DNA from: a virus
IMG/VR virus record: IMGVR_UViG_3300049423_000005
Span: 1 to 36,851 of that record
DNA: 36,851 nucleotides
Direction: 5' to 3' (one strand)
Part shown: positions 7,559 to 15,331 of the stretch, one piece after another
Layout: each line of letters starts with the position of its first letter
Position numbering within the stretch: the first letter of the stretch is position 1
Notes under the pieces: model-generated
The model's input: the letters and a program-made list of their open reading frames with translations, nothing else
Database searches by the model: none
What the model was told of the DNA's origin: nothing
Position numbers and translations under genes: made by a program

Positions 7559-7619
7559 TAGGGGTTGGCAGTGACCGACTGCGGGCGGAGTTTTCAGTAA
7601 TCAGGGATGCCGGGTCAGG

Positions 7620-8486
7620 TCAGAGCAGTTCCAGCAGGCGGGTGCGATTGGCGTGGGACTGGGACTGGGACTGGGCCTGGGCCTCGCTGCAGGCTTGTGT
7701 TGACTGGTCCAGCGGCTCTGGGTTGTCTGAGTGGTCGTGGCTGGCTTGCAACTCGTCGCCAACCTGGAGCAGCGCTGGTGGCTCCGGTGGCGCTGGTGGT
7801 GATAATTTCTGCTGGACTTGCGGCGCCTTGGGATAGACGCTCAGGTTCCATGGCGGTGCGGCATTGCTGGGCTGGCCGGACTTGTCTGCTGTGCGCTGGG
7901 GGGTGATCTGGTCAATGAAGCCGTGGGCCAGCGCTTCTTCTGCCGTCATCCAAGTCTCAGCGTCCATCATGGCCGTGATGTCCTCGGGTGTTTTTTGAGT
8001 TTTACGCGTGTAATCATTCACGATGGCCAGCTCAACCTTTTGCAGCAAGTCCGCGGTGTCGCGCATGGCGGTTTTATCACCCCACACCGCGCCACTGGCG
8101 TTGTGGATCATGAACAAGGCACCGGGACTCATGTTGACCTCACTGCAAGCCAAGGCAATGCTGGTGGCGGCGCTGGCGCACAAGGCGTCAATGTGCGCTA
8201 CGGTCTGGCCGGGGAAGCGTTGCAAGGCGGCCATGATGGCGCGGGCTTCAAATACGTCCCCGCCGGGGGAGTTGATGTACAGGTTGAGGACCGTGATGTC
8301 CCCTGCCCTTTGCGCGTGTTCAATCGCCGCAATGACCTGAGTAGCTGAGATACCCCAATCCGCGCTGATCACGTCGTACAGGTACAGCGAGGCTTGCAGC
8401 GCGCCTGCGGCATCGTTGCTGACCCGGCACAGATCGGTCTTGCTGCGGCTTTGGTTGTCGAGGTGTAGTTGATAAATCGGGTTCAT
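7620..8486 (-). CDS. ClpP-like prohead maturation protease
   Basis: A 288-residue protein with the S14 fold: NLYINSPGGDVFEARAI, then IDALCASAATSIALAC, whose Ser105 is the likely nucleophile, and ALFMIHNASG, whose His128 is the likely catalytic histidine. The segment YTRKTQKTPEDITAMMDAETWM plus ALAHGFIDQI is typical of phage ClpP proteases that cleave the capsid scaffold domain. The C-terminal ~90 residues are a Pro/Gln/Ser-rich tail ending in a QSQSQSQAQA-like stretch, probably flexible or scaffold-like. AGGA precedes ATG 8486. Confidence 0.93.
   Translation of the reverse strand: MNPIYQLHLDNQSRSKTDLCRVSNDAAGALQASLYLYDVISADWGISATQVIAAIEHAQRAGDITVLNLYINSPGGDVFEARAIMAALQRFPGQTVAHIDALCASAATSIALACSEVNMSPGALFMIHNASGAVWGDKTAMRDTADLLQKVELAIVNDYTRKTQKTPEDITAMMDAETWMTAEEALAHGFIDQITPQRTADKSGQPSNAAPPWNLSVYPKAPQVQQKLSPPAPPEPPALLQVGDELQASHDHSDNPEPLDQSTQACSEAQAQSQSQSHANRTRLLELL
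7654..7683. repeat. Hexanucleotide tandem repeat (TGGGAC / TGGGCC)
   Basis: Three copies of TGGGAC are followed by two of TGGGCC inside the 3' end of the protease gene. They code for alternating Gln-Ser and Gln-Ala on the minus strand. The unit of six keeps the frame, so slippage would only change tail length. Confidence 0.8.
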
Positions 8487-8493
8487 GTGATTC

Positions 8494-8679
8494 CTAGTTC
8501 AGGATGGCAAAAAAAAGGGCATCGTCGTTGTCCAAGCGACGCCGGCGCTTGACCCGAATACGGGTTCGGTAGTCACCGCGCCATTCGTCCTGGCCCACGT
8601 TGGCAAAACCTTGCACCGCCAGCACCATGGCAGCAAAACCGAGGCCTTGCAGTGCGATCGCCAAGGGGGTGAGCGTCAT
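8494..8679 (-). CDS. Small phage protein of unknown function
   Basis: A 61-residue protein, MTLTPLAIALQGLGFAAMVLAVQGF followed by a basic RTRIRVKRRRRLDNDDALFF. The N-terminus is hydrophobic, though short of a certain membrane helix; the rest is strongly basic. ATG 8679 overlaps the stop of the repeat protein as ATGA, and its stop overlaps the ribosome-binding site of the protease. Both support a translated gene. I do not recognise a family. Confidence 0.65.
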   Translation of the reverse strand: MTLTPLAIALQGLGFAAMVLAVQGFANVGQDEWRGDYRTRIRVKRRRRLDNDDALFFAILN

Positions 8680-10343
8680 TGCCGCGTCACGGTGGTCAAA
8701 CTGCCCACTTGGGCGATGGCCTGGTTAATGGGTCCGGCGCTGCGCTTGTTGGCACTGACCACCAGTGGCACGGTCAAACCATGCAAGGCGGCCAAAGCTT
8801 CAATCCAACTCCCCACATCGCCCACCAAACTGGGTGCACTGCTGGTGGTGATCGTCACAACATCACTGCCGCTGACGACTTGCGCCAAACTACCGGCTGA
8901 CCGGCTGGTGTCCGTCACTTGTAGCGGGTGGTTGTTCACCAGACCATGCAAGAGCGCCAATTGGTAGACCAGGTTGGCTTGATTCGGGGTCACGCTGTAA
9001 CTGCTAGCCTGCACCGCACCTAAGGCGTCTGAACTGCTGTCGATGTTGTGCTCGCTTTGACCGGCAATCACCAGCGCAAGCGAACCCTCCCCCAGCATCG
9101 CATCCAAGGGCTGCACTTGATAGGCTTGAACAGGAAGCGCACCACTGGCAACACTGCTCATGGCGGTGCTCCCTGATGCCGCACCACTGACCTGCACGAT
9201 GGCAGTCGCCCGGCTGGCCCACTCAAGCGTCGCGCTCTGCGTGCCCTGCAGCAGCAACTGGCCTGCCACCTCCCCCATTTGGGCGATGCCCGTCGCACTG
9301 TGGCCCACCAGGCTGAGGGCGCCGACTGCCACTTGGTTGGTGGAGATGCTGCTGAACGCACTGCCCTGCAAGGCCACTTTTGCTGCGGCTACGCTGGTCT
9401 GGCTGCTGGTGGTCGACTGTGTTGCTTCAATGACCTCTACGCCAGCGCCCGCACTGACCACCGCCACACTGTGGCTGGCGACCCCAGACAGCGACACGAG
9501 CCCCAAGGAGGTGCTGTGTTGGCTAAGGCTGCTTGCTGCCGTGGCGTTTAAGGCCACAAGTCCAGCAGCACTGCTGACTTGGCGGGTGGTGCTGCTGGCT
9601 GTACCCAGCAAAGGCACCGGACCCACCAGGCCGAGCGCTGACGCGGTTTGACTTGCGGTGTAGGCTGCATAGCCCGACAAGCTCACTTGGCCACTGCCCA
9701 GGCTGGCTTGCAACAGGGTCTGCGTTGCCTGAGCAATCACTGCTACATGGGCATGTCCAATACTGCTTTGCGTCGTGGTGGTGCTGGCTGTGCCCACCAC
9801 GGGTAATGCGGCAACCGTGCCAAAAGCCAGGCTGCTTTGCACGGTACTGTGTGAACTGGTTCCACTAAGACCAAGCAGGCCCAAGGCCACACTCGCTTGC
9901 GTGGTACTTTGCGCGCTGGTGCCGCTAAGCCCAAGCAAGCCCAGTGATGAACTGCTTTGCGTCACATGATGGGCAGCGGTTCCCAACAGTGGTAGTACGC
10001 CTACACCTGTGCTGCTCTGACTCAAGGCCACCGCAGCAGTTGCGGTCAAGCTTAATTGGCCGACCCCAATGCTGCTTTGAGTGGCGCTGTGGGCAGAGAT
10101 TCCTGTGCTAGACGCAGCTGCTGCCACATTGAACACCAGCCAGCTGACTTTGACCTCGATGGGCACCACGCCCAGCGCCACACTGCTTGGGCTGGTGCTG
10201 TGGCTGGCCTGCCCCGCAATCGCCACACGGGCCAGCGCCGTGCTGCTGGTACTGATGCTGGAAACACCCGCGCCATTTAGGGCCGTTGCCGAGGCCTCAA
10301 ACGCATCCGACTCAAAGGCGCCACTCTCAAACGTGGCACTCAT
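8676..10343 (-). CDS. 20-residue tandem-repeat virion protein (probable surface or fibre-like structural protein)
   Basis: A 555-residue protein made almost wholly of Ala, Ser, Thr, Gly, Val, Leu and Gln. Residues about 22-445 are some twenty repeats of 20 residues. Typical units are GTSAQSTTQASVALGLLGLS and ATAAVALSQSSTGVGVLPLL, roughly [GA]xAxxxxxQSSxxxGxLxLx. A few units carry 3-residue insertions. The pattern of spaced small residues and alternating hydrophobics suggests a beta-solenoid or other extended rod. The C-terminus holds two related ~50-residue segments, each with LHGL...RSAG...Q. The gene lies between portal and protease, among other apparent structural genes, so a head-decoration or fibre role is inferred. 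I do not recognise a named family. Confidence 0.75.
   Translation of the reverse strand: MSATFESGAFESDAFEASATALNGAGVSSISTSSTALARVAIAGQASHSTSPSSVALGVVPIEVKVSWLVFNVAAAASSTGISAHSATQSSIGVGQLSLTATAAVALSQSSTGVGVLPLLGTAAHHVTQSSSSLGLLGLSGTSAQSTTQASVALGLLGLSGTSSHSTVQSSLAFGTVAALPVVGTASTTTTQSSIGHAHVAVIAQATQTLLQASLGSGQVSLSGYAAYTASQTASALGLVGPVPLLGTASSTTRQVSSAAGLVALNATAASSLSQHSTSLGLVSLSGVASHSVAVVSAGAGVEVIEATQSTTSSQTSVAAAKVALQGSAFSSISTNQVAVGALSLVGHSATGIAQMGEVAGQLLLQGTQSATLEWASRATAIVQVSGAASGSTAMSSVASGALPVQAYQVQPLDAMLGEGSLALVIAGQSEHNIDSSSDALGAVQASSYSVTPNQANLVYQLALLHGLVNNHPLQVTDTSRSAGSLAQVVSGSDVVTITTSSAPSLVGDVGSWIEALAALHGLTVPLVVSANKRSAGPINQAIAQVGSLTTVTRQ
9009..10280 (-). repeat. Coding tandem repeats, 60-bp unit, about 20 degenerate copies
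   Basis: The 20-residue protein repeats correspond to a 60-bp DNA period. Conserved GCTGCTTTG-like and ACACTGCTTG-like plus-strand words encode the Q-S/A-S core. Copies are diverged in sequence, so the array is old rather than freshly amplified. Confidence 0.85.
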
Positions 10344-11302
10344 CAGTAATCGGTCTCGATGTAGGCGTTGATCACATCAAGCGAGACCGCCAGCGCGGTG
10401 GCGTTGTTGCAGCGCCAAAGGCGCGGCGCCAACAAGGTGGTGTTGGCAGGGGTCTGTAGCCCTGGGGTGGCAGGTGTGAGCGTGCCCCCGATGCTCGTGC
10501 CCGTGTCAATGCGCTCAAGCTGGTAGCTGACCTCACCGTTGCTGTTGGGTGGGCACCACAGCATCAAGTCATAGGGCACGCTGGGGTTGGCCGGTGGGAA
10601 GTCAGTGCCCAAAGCAATGGCGGTTTGGGCCGCACTGCCGCCACAGACCAGATACAACTGGGTGGCATCGGTGCTCAGTTGCGCCACACCAAAACTATTG
10701 AGCAAGGAAGATGGATCGACATTAGTGGGCACCGCAGTCGCACTGGACATACCGACAAACATTCTGGCGCCCGAGACAGTCGCCGCATCGGTGATGGCAA
10801 AGCGCACCGAGTAAAAGAAGCCACCATCGCCGCTGCCCGTGCCCGTGCTGAACTGGGCTGCAGGCGCGCGCAAGGAGCACAGCGAGCCTGCGGTGCTGGC
10901 ACTGGGGTACTGGATGCGGCGCATACGGGTCAGCCGGTTGGTGGTCGCCACATTGCGCGCCGTTGGCGTGCCCACCGCCGTCCAGGCCAAAAAGCCATCC
11001 ACGCCGGGCAAGGTAGCGGAGTTGCCGGACGGGTTCCAGCGCCCGGACTTTTGACGCCACAGCGAGGGTTGCAAGGCGTAATCCATGCCACTGGGGCCCA
11101 CCACCGCTGCCATGACCCGGGTGTAGCCCAAGGTGCGGCCAAACAGGTTGAAGTTGCCTTGGGCCGGAACTCCTGGGGTCGCCACCGCCGGGAACGTGAC
11201 CTCCGAGTCGATCACATGGTTGCTGTTCCAATTGCTCGGCTGCACCAAGGTGGCATCAGCCCCATCGGCTTTGGCACTGGCAAAGGTGTGTTTGATGGCC
11301 AT
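10343..11302 (-). CDS. Phage structural protein of unknown function, probable surface protein
   Basis: A 319-residue protein starting MAIKHTFASAKADGADATLVQPSNWNSNHVI, an opening commonly seen in phage tail-fibre-like and accessory structural proteins. The body (GFFYSVRFAITDAATVSGARMFVGMSSA, LYLVCGGSAAQTAIALG) is beta-rich and looks like a jelly-roll carbohydrate-binding or receptor-contact domain. ATG 11302 lies just after the upstream stop, with no good ribosome-binding site, so translation is probably coupled; a non-ATG start 19 codons earlier is less likely. The exact role is unknown. Confidence 0.72.
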   Translation of the reverse strand: MAIKHTFASAKADGADATLVQPSNWNSNHVIDSEVTFPAVATPGVPAQGNFNLFGRTLGYTRVMAAVVGPSGMDYALQPSLWRQKSGRWNPSGNSATLPGVDGFLAWTAVGTPTARNVATTNRLTRMRRIQYPSASTAGSLCSLRAPAAQFSTGTGSGDGGFFYSVRFAITDAATVSGARMFVGMSSATAVPTNVDPSSLLNSFGVAQLSTDATQLYLVCGGSAAQTAIALGTDFPPANPSVPYDLMLWCPPNSNGEVSYQLERIDTGTSIGGTLTPATPGLQTPANTTLLAPRLWRCNNATALAVSLDVINAYIETDY

Positions 11303-11306
11303 GGCG

Positions 11307-12434
11307 TTAGGTGGAGGCTGAGGTGGAAGTGAGGATGACCGAGAGCGCGCCAGCGCCAATCATGGCGATCTGCTGCGCGGTCAAGGTTTGGGTGTACGTG
11401 GTCAGGGTACTGCTCAAGGCATGGCTCCAACTGGCTATCGGGGTGCCGTTTTGTGTCAAGGTCACGCTCAAACCATTGCCGGTGGCACTGCTGGCGCGGT
11501 AGCTGATCGTTTGCTCTGCGGTACCGGGGTAACTGGTCTCAGTCAGCAGCACTTCGCAGCTGCTCAAGGCGGTCACCGAGATAAAGTCGCCATCATTGGC
11601 CACCGCTTCATCAAGCACGCCGCTTAAGGTCGTGCCACTGCTGGGACTCCACTGGCCGGTGCGGGTGTCACTGGCGGGGCGGCCTAAGGTGGGCAAACTG
11701 ACCTGGCTGGCACTGCGCCATTCCAAGCTATTTTTAGCCTTGAACAGCTGCCACGGGTTGCTACTTAAACTGCGCACTTGCGCGCTGGACAAGGCCCGGT
11801 TCCACACCGCCAGCAGCACTGGTCGGTGGTGCAAATAGGCGTAACGACCGCCGCTGTAGTTGGTGCAGCCCAGCTCGAAGTTAATCGTTGCAGAACTCGG
11901 GGCTGTTGTGCCACCCGCAAACGCATTGGGCGTGCCCAACACACCGTTTTGATAGGGCTTGATGCCTTGACTGCCCCAAGTGCCGCACAGGTTGAGCACA
12001 CCGACTTGGCCGGTATAAGGCAACAGCGCTTTGTTGTTGTCCACCCAAAAGCCGTTGGATTGAAACCCTAAACCGATGTAACCCGCGTCACTTTGGCTCT
12101 GGGCGCAGGGTGTGGCCCCAGTGGCGTCCCAGTTGGGCGCATCACTGGAGAGTAAAAACAGCGTGCCGTTGGCGCTGACATACTTTTGCCGCAGGTCCAG
12201 GCTTTGGTTCAAAGCCGGGTCACCCACTTCATAGGCTTTGCCCTGCAAGGTAGTAACGGATGGGCAGGCTGGACTGCCACGCGTAACGATCCGGGTGCCA
12301 TTGACCCAATCCACCGTGCCGTCGGCGCCGCAGTACAGGCTGACCAAGCCCTGGGCCAAAGGGTGGCCCCAGTCAATCGTGCCCGGGGTAGCTGGTTGGC
12401 GGGTTTGGCTAAAACGCCGAAGGGTGACGGACAT
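11307..12434 (-). CDS. LamG / concanavalin A-like domain structural protein
   Basis: A 375-residue protein. Residues about 1-230 resemble a LamG/concanavalin A-like module: WGHPLAQGLVSLYCGADG, then LAVWNRALSSAQVRSLSSNPWQLF, which is the typical terminal signature of phage LamG-like proteins. Residues 240-375 form a separate beta domain (GDFISVTALSSCEVLLTE, NGLSVTLTQNGTPIASW) of Ig or fibronectin-like character. Such proteins are usually exposed on the virion and bind glycans (family knowledge). It belongs to the cassette between protease and portal. Start ATG at 12434. Confidence 0.75.
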   Translation of the reverse strand: MSVTLRRFSQTRQPATPGTIDWGHPLAQGLVSLYCGADGTVDWVNGTRIVTRGSPACPSVTTLQGKAYEVGDPALNQSLDLRQKYVSANGTLFLLSSDAPNWDATGATPCAQSQSDAGYIGLGFQSNGFWVDNNKALLPYTGQVGVLNLCGTWGSQGIKPYQNGVLGTPNAFAGGTTAPSSATINFELGCTNYSGGRYAYLHHRPVLLAVWNRALSSAQVRSLSSNPWQLFKAKNSLEWRSASQVSLPTLGRPASDTRTGQWSPSSGTTLSGVLDEAVANDGDFISVTALSSCEVLLTETSYPGTAEQTISYRASSATGNGLSVTLTQNGTPIASWSHALSSTLTTYTQTLTAQQIAMIGAGALSVILTSTSAST

Positions 12435-12436
12435 GC

Positions 12437-12913
12437 TCAGGTGTAGTAAATTTCGCGGTACTGGGCTGACACGCTGGTCCCTAAGCTGACCCCGGCGTCA
12501 TTGACCAGCACGATGCCCCACTTAGGCGGTACGCAGCCAAAGGCGTTGCTGATCTCAAACTCGCCACGAATCGTGGCGGCCACCGCCCCGGTGTTGAGTT
12601 GCACGGTGCCGAGGTAGGTCAGGTTGGTCGGCGCGCCAATGGCCGTGAGCGTTTTATCCGTGCCATCGACGTTGTCTGACTGCGTGGAAGCGCCACTGAA
12701 GGTGCTCCCATTGAGCGACTTGTAACCGTACACCACCACTTGCTTGTTGCCGGCGGGCGCGCTGGTGGTGGTCAGGACACTCACCTCCAGCATCACTTGC
12801 ACCACATTGGTGGCCGTCGAAGTCGTGACCGCCGCGCTGGCTTGATTGAACCCGGCCATCATGCCGCCTGCAGTGATGGTGAGGGCCGTGGCGGGACCGT
12901 ATTGCAGTGCCAT
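12437..12913 (-). CDS. Phage structural protein of unknown function
   Basis: A 158-residue, beta-rich protein: MALQYGPATALTITAGG, VVQVMLEVSVLTT, KQVVVYGYKSLNG, PPKWGIVLVNDAGVSLG. It has few charges and ends SAQYREIYYT. Proteins like this are found beside similar small structural genes in other proteobacterial phages and may be head-decoration or fibre-adaptor proteins. ATG 12913 overlaps the stop of the preceding gene (TGATG), showing coupling. No enzymatic motif is visible. Confidence 0.7.
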   Translation of the reverse strand: MALQYGPATALTITAGGMMAGFNQASAAVTTSTATNVVQVMLEVSVLTTTSAPAGNKQVVVYGYKSLNGSTFSGASTQSDNVDGTDKTLTAIGAPTNLTYLGTVQLNTGAVAATIRGEFEISNAFGCVPPKWGIVLVNDAGVSLGTSVSAQYREIYYT

Positions 12914-13314
12914 CAGGGGTTACCTGCGGTGATGGTTTTGCTGGTGATGGTGATGTTCTGCCCCACCGCCACCGAGGTGTTGTCCAGGTTGAGGTCACCA
13001 CCCGTGGCGATCGCCACTGAGCCTTGTTCATGGCAACTAGTGCCCGCGCTGTCGAGAATCCGGTAGTAGCCTGCGGTGCCCGCGCCACTGGCCGCCACCG
13101 TCCATGTCCCCAAAAGTGTTTTAGTACCACCAGATGCGGCAGCCATCCAATCGGTTGGTAGGCTCAACGTTGCCAACACTACACCAGTGGCGGCTGCGGC
13201 GCAGTTGGCCGGTTGGCTGCCGGTGTACAAGACCAGCTTGGCCGAGGCGCCGGTGGTGGTTTCAATCGAGTCAAGCAGGTTGTTGCGCACGGCAACCGAG
13301 TATTGGACGGTCAT
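12913..13314 (-). CDS. Conserved phage structural protein of unknown function
   Basis: A 133-residue protein with MTVQYSVAVRNNLLDSIETTTGASAKLVLYTG, LATLSLPTDWMAAASGG and AGYYRILDSAGTSCHEQGSVA. This pattern is widely conserved in siphophage genomes of Burkholderiales and pseudomonads, next to portal or capsid genes. The fold appears to be a beta sandwich. Probably a virion surface or decoration protein, though no function is established that I can name. ATG 13314 is the first gene after the portal. Confidence 0.75.
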   Translation of the reverse strand: MTVQYSVAVRNNLLDSIETTTGASAKLVLYTGSQPANCAAAATGVVLATLSLPTDWMAAASGGTKTLLGTWTVAASGAGTAGYYRILDSAGTSCHEQGSVAIATGGDLNLDNTSVAVGQNITITSKTITAGNP

Positions 13315-13377
13315 AGGGGTTCCTGGTTAGGTGACTTAAGTTGGCTAAGTTGGTTTCGATCGTTCAGTGGGTTGGGC

Positions 13378-15270
13378 TTACACATCACGCTCAATTTGCG
13401 TGGCCCGGGTGATCTGGCCTTGGCTGTCACGGATCAGGGTGGTGTCGGTCTTGCGTGTCGGCAGGCTGACCACCACCTCGGCAGGCGCCACATTGACCAC
13501 TTGCGGCGCGATGTTGACTACTTGCGGTGCAATATTCACCGTCAGGGCGTCGGGTTTTTCGACCAGCACGGTGTTGTGCACGATAGGTGCGGCTTGGGCT
13601 GGCATCAGCGCTTCGACATGCACGTTGGTCTCGGGCAGGTTGACGGTGTTGTGCACCACGGGCGCGGCTTGTTCGGGCATCACGGCCTCAATATGCACGT
13701 TGGTCTCTGGCAGATTCACGGTGTTGTGCACGATGGGTGCCGCCTGCTCGGGCATCAGCGCCTGCACATGCACGTTAGTCTCAGGCACGTTGACGGTGGT
13801 GTGAACGATCGGGGCCTCGGGCGTGGGCAGCTTGTTCTCGACATGGATGGCGGGGGCAGCGATATGAAACACGGGGGCAGGTGCAGGCGCCGCATCGAGT
13901 TGCGCGCTGATTCGCACCGCTTGCACCTCGTGGGCATGGCGCATTTCACGCAGAGCGTGGGTGACGTCAGCGACCGCAGCCATGGTATTTGCCACTGCCG
14001 CCTCTTGTTGGCGGGTATCCGGGGCAACTGGCGCGGCTTGCAGGCTGCGCGGATCGAACACCTCACCAGCAGCCCCACCGAGCGGGCCCATGCCTTTGGT
14101 CTTGCGCACCTCATCGACACTCATCCAGCCCATGCCGGTGCCGGGTCCACCCAAAGCGGCGCGGTTGTAAGCAGCTTGGGCGGCTGAATCGCCTTCGATC
14201 AGGGCGTCACGGTCGAACTGGACAAAGCGCCCGGTGTTGCGCGGAAACAGTTTGCGGTTGAGCTCTTGCTCAATGCGCACCAGGTGCGGCTGCAAGGTGT
14301 AGGTGACAAAGCCACGGCTCATGGATTCAATGCCACTGCCCCACGAAGTGCTGGCACTGGTCTCGCCAATCATGTGCGGGGGCACACCAAAGGCACGGGC
14401 GATGTCGATCACCTGGAACTTGCGGGCCTCCAACAACTGGGCGTCTTGCGCCGACAAGGTGATCGGACTGGCCGTCAAGCCCTCGGTCAGCACCAGCGGG
14501 ATGCGGTGCGCGTTGTCTAATCCGGCGTATTTGCTGGCAAAGGCATTCTGCAGATTGGCGATCTGCTCGGGGTTCATCTTGCCCTGGGCACTCAGAATCA
14601 TGCTGGGGTGGGCGCCGTTGGCAAAGAACTTACCCGAGTAGTCGTCCATGGCCAACGCATTGCCCACCGCATTGCGCGCGGCGTAGCTGATTACCGACAT
14701 CGAGTGCAGGCCGTTAAAACCAAAGCCGGGGAAGTGCAAGAGGTCAGCGCCGTCGAGCCAGGTGTTGATGCCGTAATCCGGCAGGCTCAGGTAATAGCGT
14801 ACCGAGCCGTCCGTCTGGCGCACTGGGCTGACCGAGGCATGGGGCAAGGGCAGCAACTCGCGCACGCTGCCATTCATAGACCGGCGAATCCAGGTGTAGG
14901 CGTCCCCGCGCAGCAACTGCCCCATCGAGACCCCCTCCCAGTGGCTGGCCGCGGTGAACTGGCTGCTGGGCTGCTCGTTGAGTTTGTACCAGAGCTCATC
15001 ACGCGCCAAGCGCGCCTTGATGTCGCCATCGGTGCGGTACTGGTGCAGCGGCAAGGTGGCAATGGCCCCGGCAATCTTTTGCACACAGGCAAAGACAGCG
15101 GCGACCCGCATGGCACTGAGTGCAGTCACTGGCATACCGGCACTGGCGGCACTACTCATGCCCGTGCCAAAGCTGTCCATGACGTCTTGACTGTAGGTCG
15201 CGTTTTGGGGACGCACCTCCCCCGCCCCACCGAAACCCAAAGTTTGTGCGAGGCGTTGCAGGAGGTTCAT
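13378..15270 (-). CDS. HK97-type portal protein with repeat C-terminal extension
   Basis: A 630-residue protein. Residues about 45-410 are the HK97 portal core: SAMRVAAVFACVQKIAGAIATLPLHQY, LRGDAYTWIRRS, LLHFPGFGFNGLHSMSVISYA, IDIARAFGVPPHMIGE, and MSVDEVRKTKGMGPLGG near the end. It forms the dodecameric DNA channel at the capsid vertex. Typical HK97 portals have about 400-430 residues; here an extra ~200 residues follow. These include helices around VADVTHALREMRHAHEVQAV, then three near-identical 25-residue units (VHNTVNLPETNVHVEALMP) and VNIAPQVVNIAPQVVNVAP. The extension is probably a beta-rich stalk. Start ATG at 15270. Confidence 0.95.
   Translation of the reverse strand: MNLLQRLAQTLGFGGAGEVRPQNATYSQDVMDSFGTGMSSAASAGMPVTALSAMRVAAVFACVQKIAGAIATLPLHQYRTDGDIKARLARDELWYKLNEQPSSQFTAASHWEGVSMGQLLRGDAYTWIRRSMNGSVRELLPLPHASVSPVRQTDGSVRYYLSLPDYGINTWLDGADLLHFPGFGFNGLHSMSVISYAARNAVGNALAMDDYSGKFFANGAHPSMILSAQGKMNPEQIANLQNAFASKYAGLDNAHRIPLVLTEGLTASPITLSAQDAQLLEARKFQVIDIARAFGVPPHMIGETSASTSWGSGIESMSRGFVTYTLQPHLVRIEQELNRKLFPRNTGRFVQFDRDALIEGDSAAQAAYNRAALGGPGTGMGWMSVDEVRKTKGMGPLGGAAGEVFDPRSLQAAPVAPDTRQQEAAVANTMAAVADVTHALREMRHAHEVQAVRISAQLDAAPAPAPVFHIAAPAIHVENKLPTPEAPIVHTTVNVPETNVHVQALMPEQAAPIVHNTVNLPETNVHIEAVMPEQAAPVVHNTVNLPETNVHVEALMPAQAAPIVHNTVLVEKPDALTVNIAPQVVNIAPQVVNVAPAEVVVSLPTRKTDTTLIRDSQGQITRATQIERDV
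13567..13815 (-). repeat. 75-bp coding repeats in portal gene (three full copies plus a partial)
   Basis: Portal residues 486-568 comprise three 25-residue copies with consensus AP[IV]VHNTVN[LV]PETNVH, followed by [IV]EA[LV]MP.QA, and a partial fourth beginning APIVHNTV. The DNA copies are highly similar, pointing to relatively recent duplication. Confidence 0.9.
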
Positions 15271-15331
15271 GGAGGATGGGGTGGATGATTAGAAGGAAGA
15301 CGACGGTAAAAAATAACTGATTAACTTGGTT

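Noticed and set aside
9009-10280. Regular 60-bp repeats that could suggest a CRISPR-like array
   Set aside because: The repeats are degenerate, contiguous without spacers, and translate into a 20-residue protein repeat; there are no cas genes.
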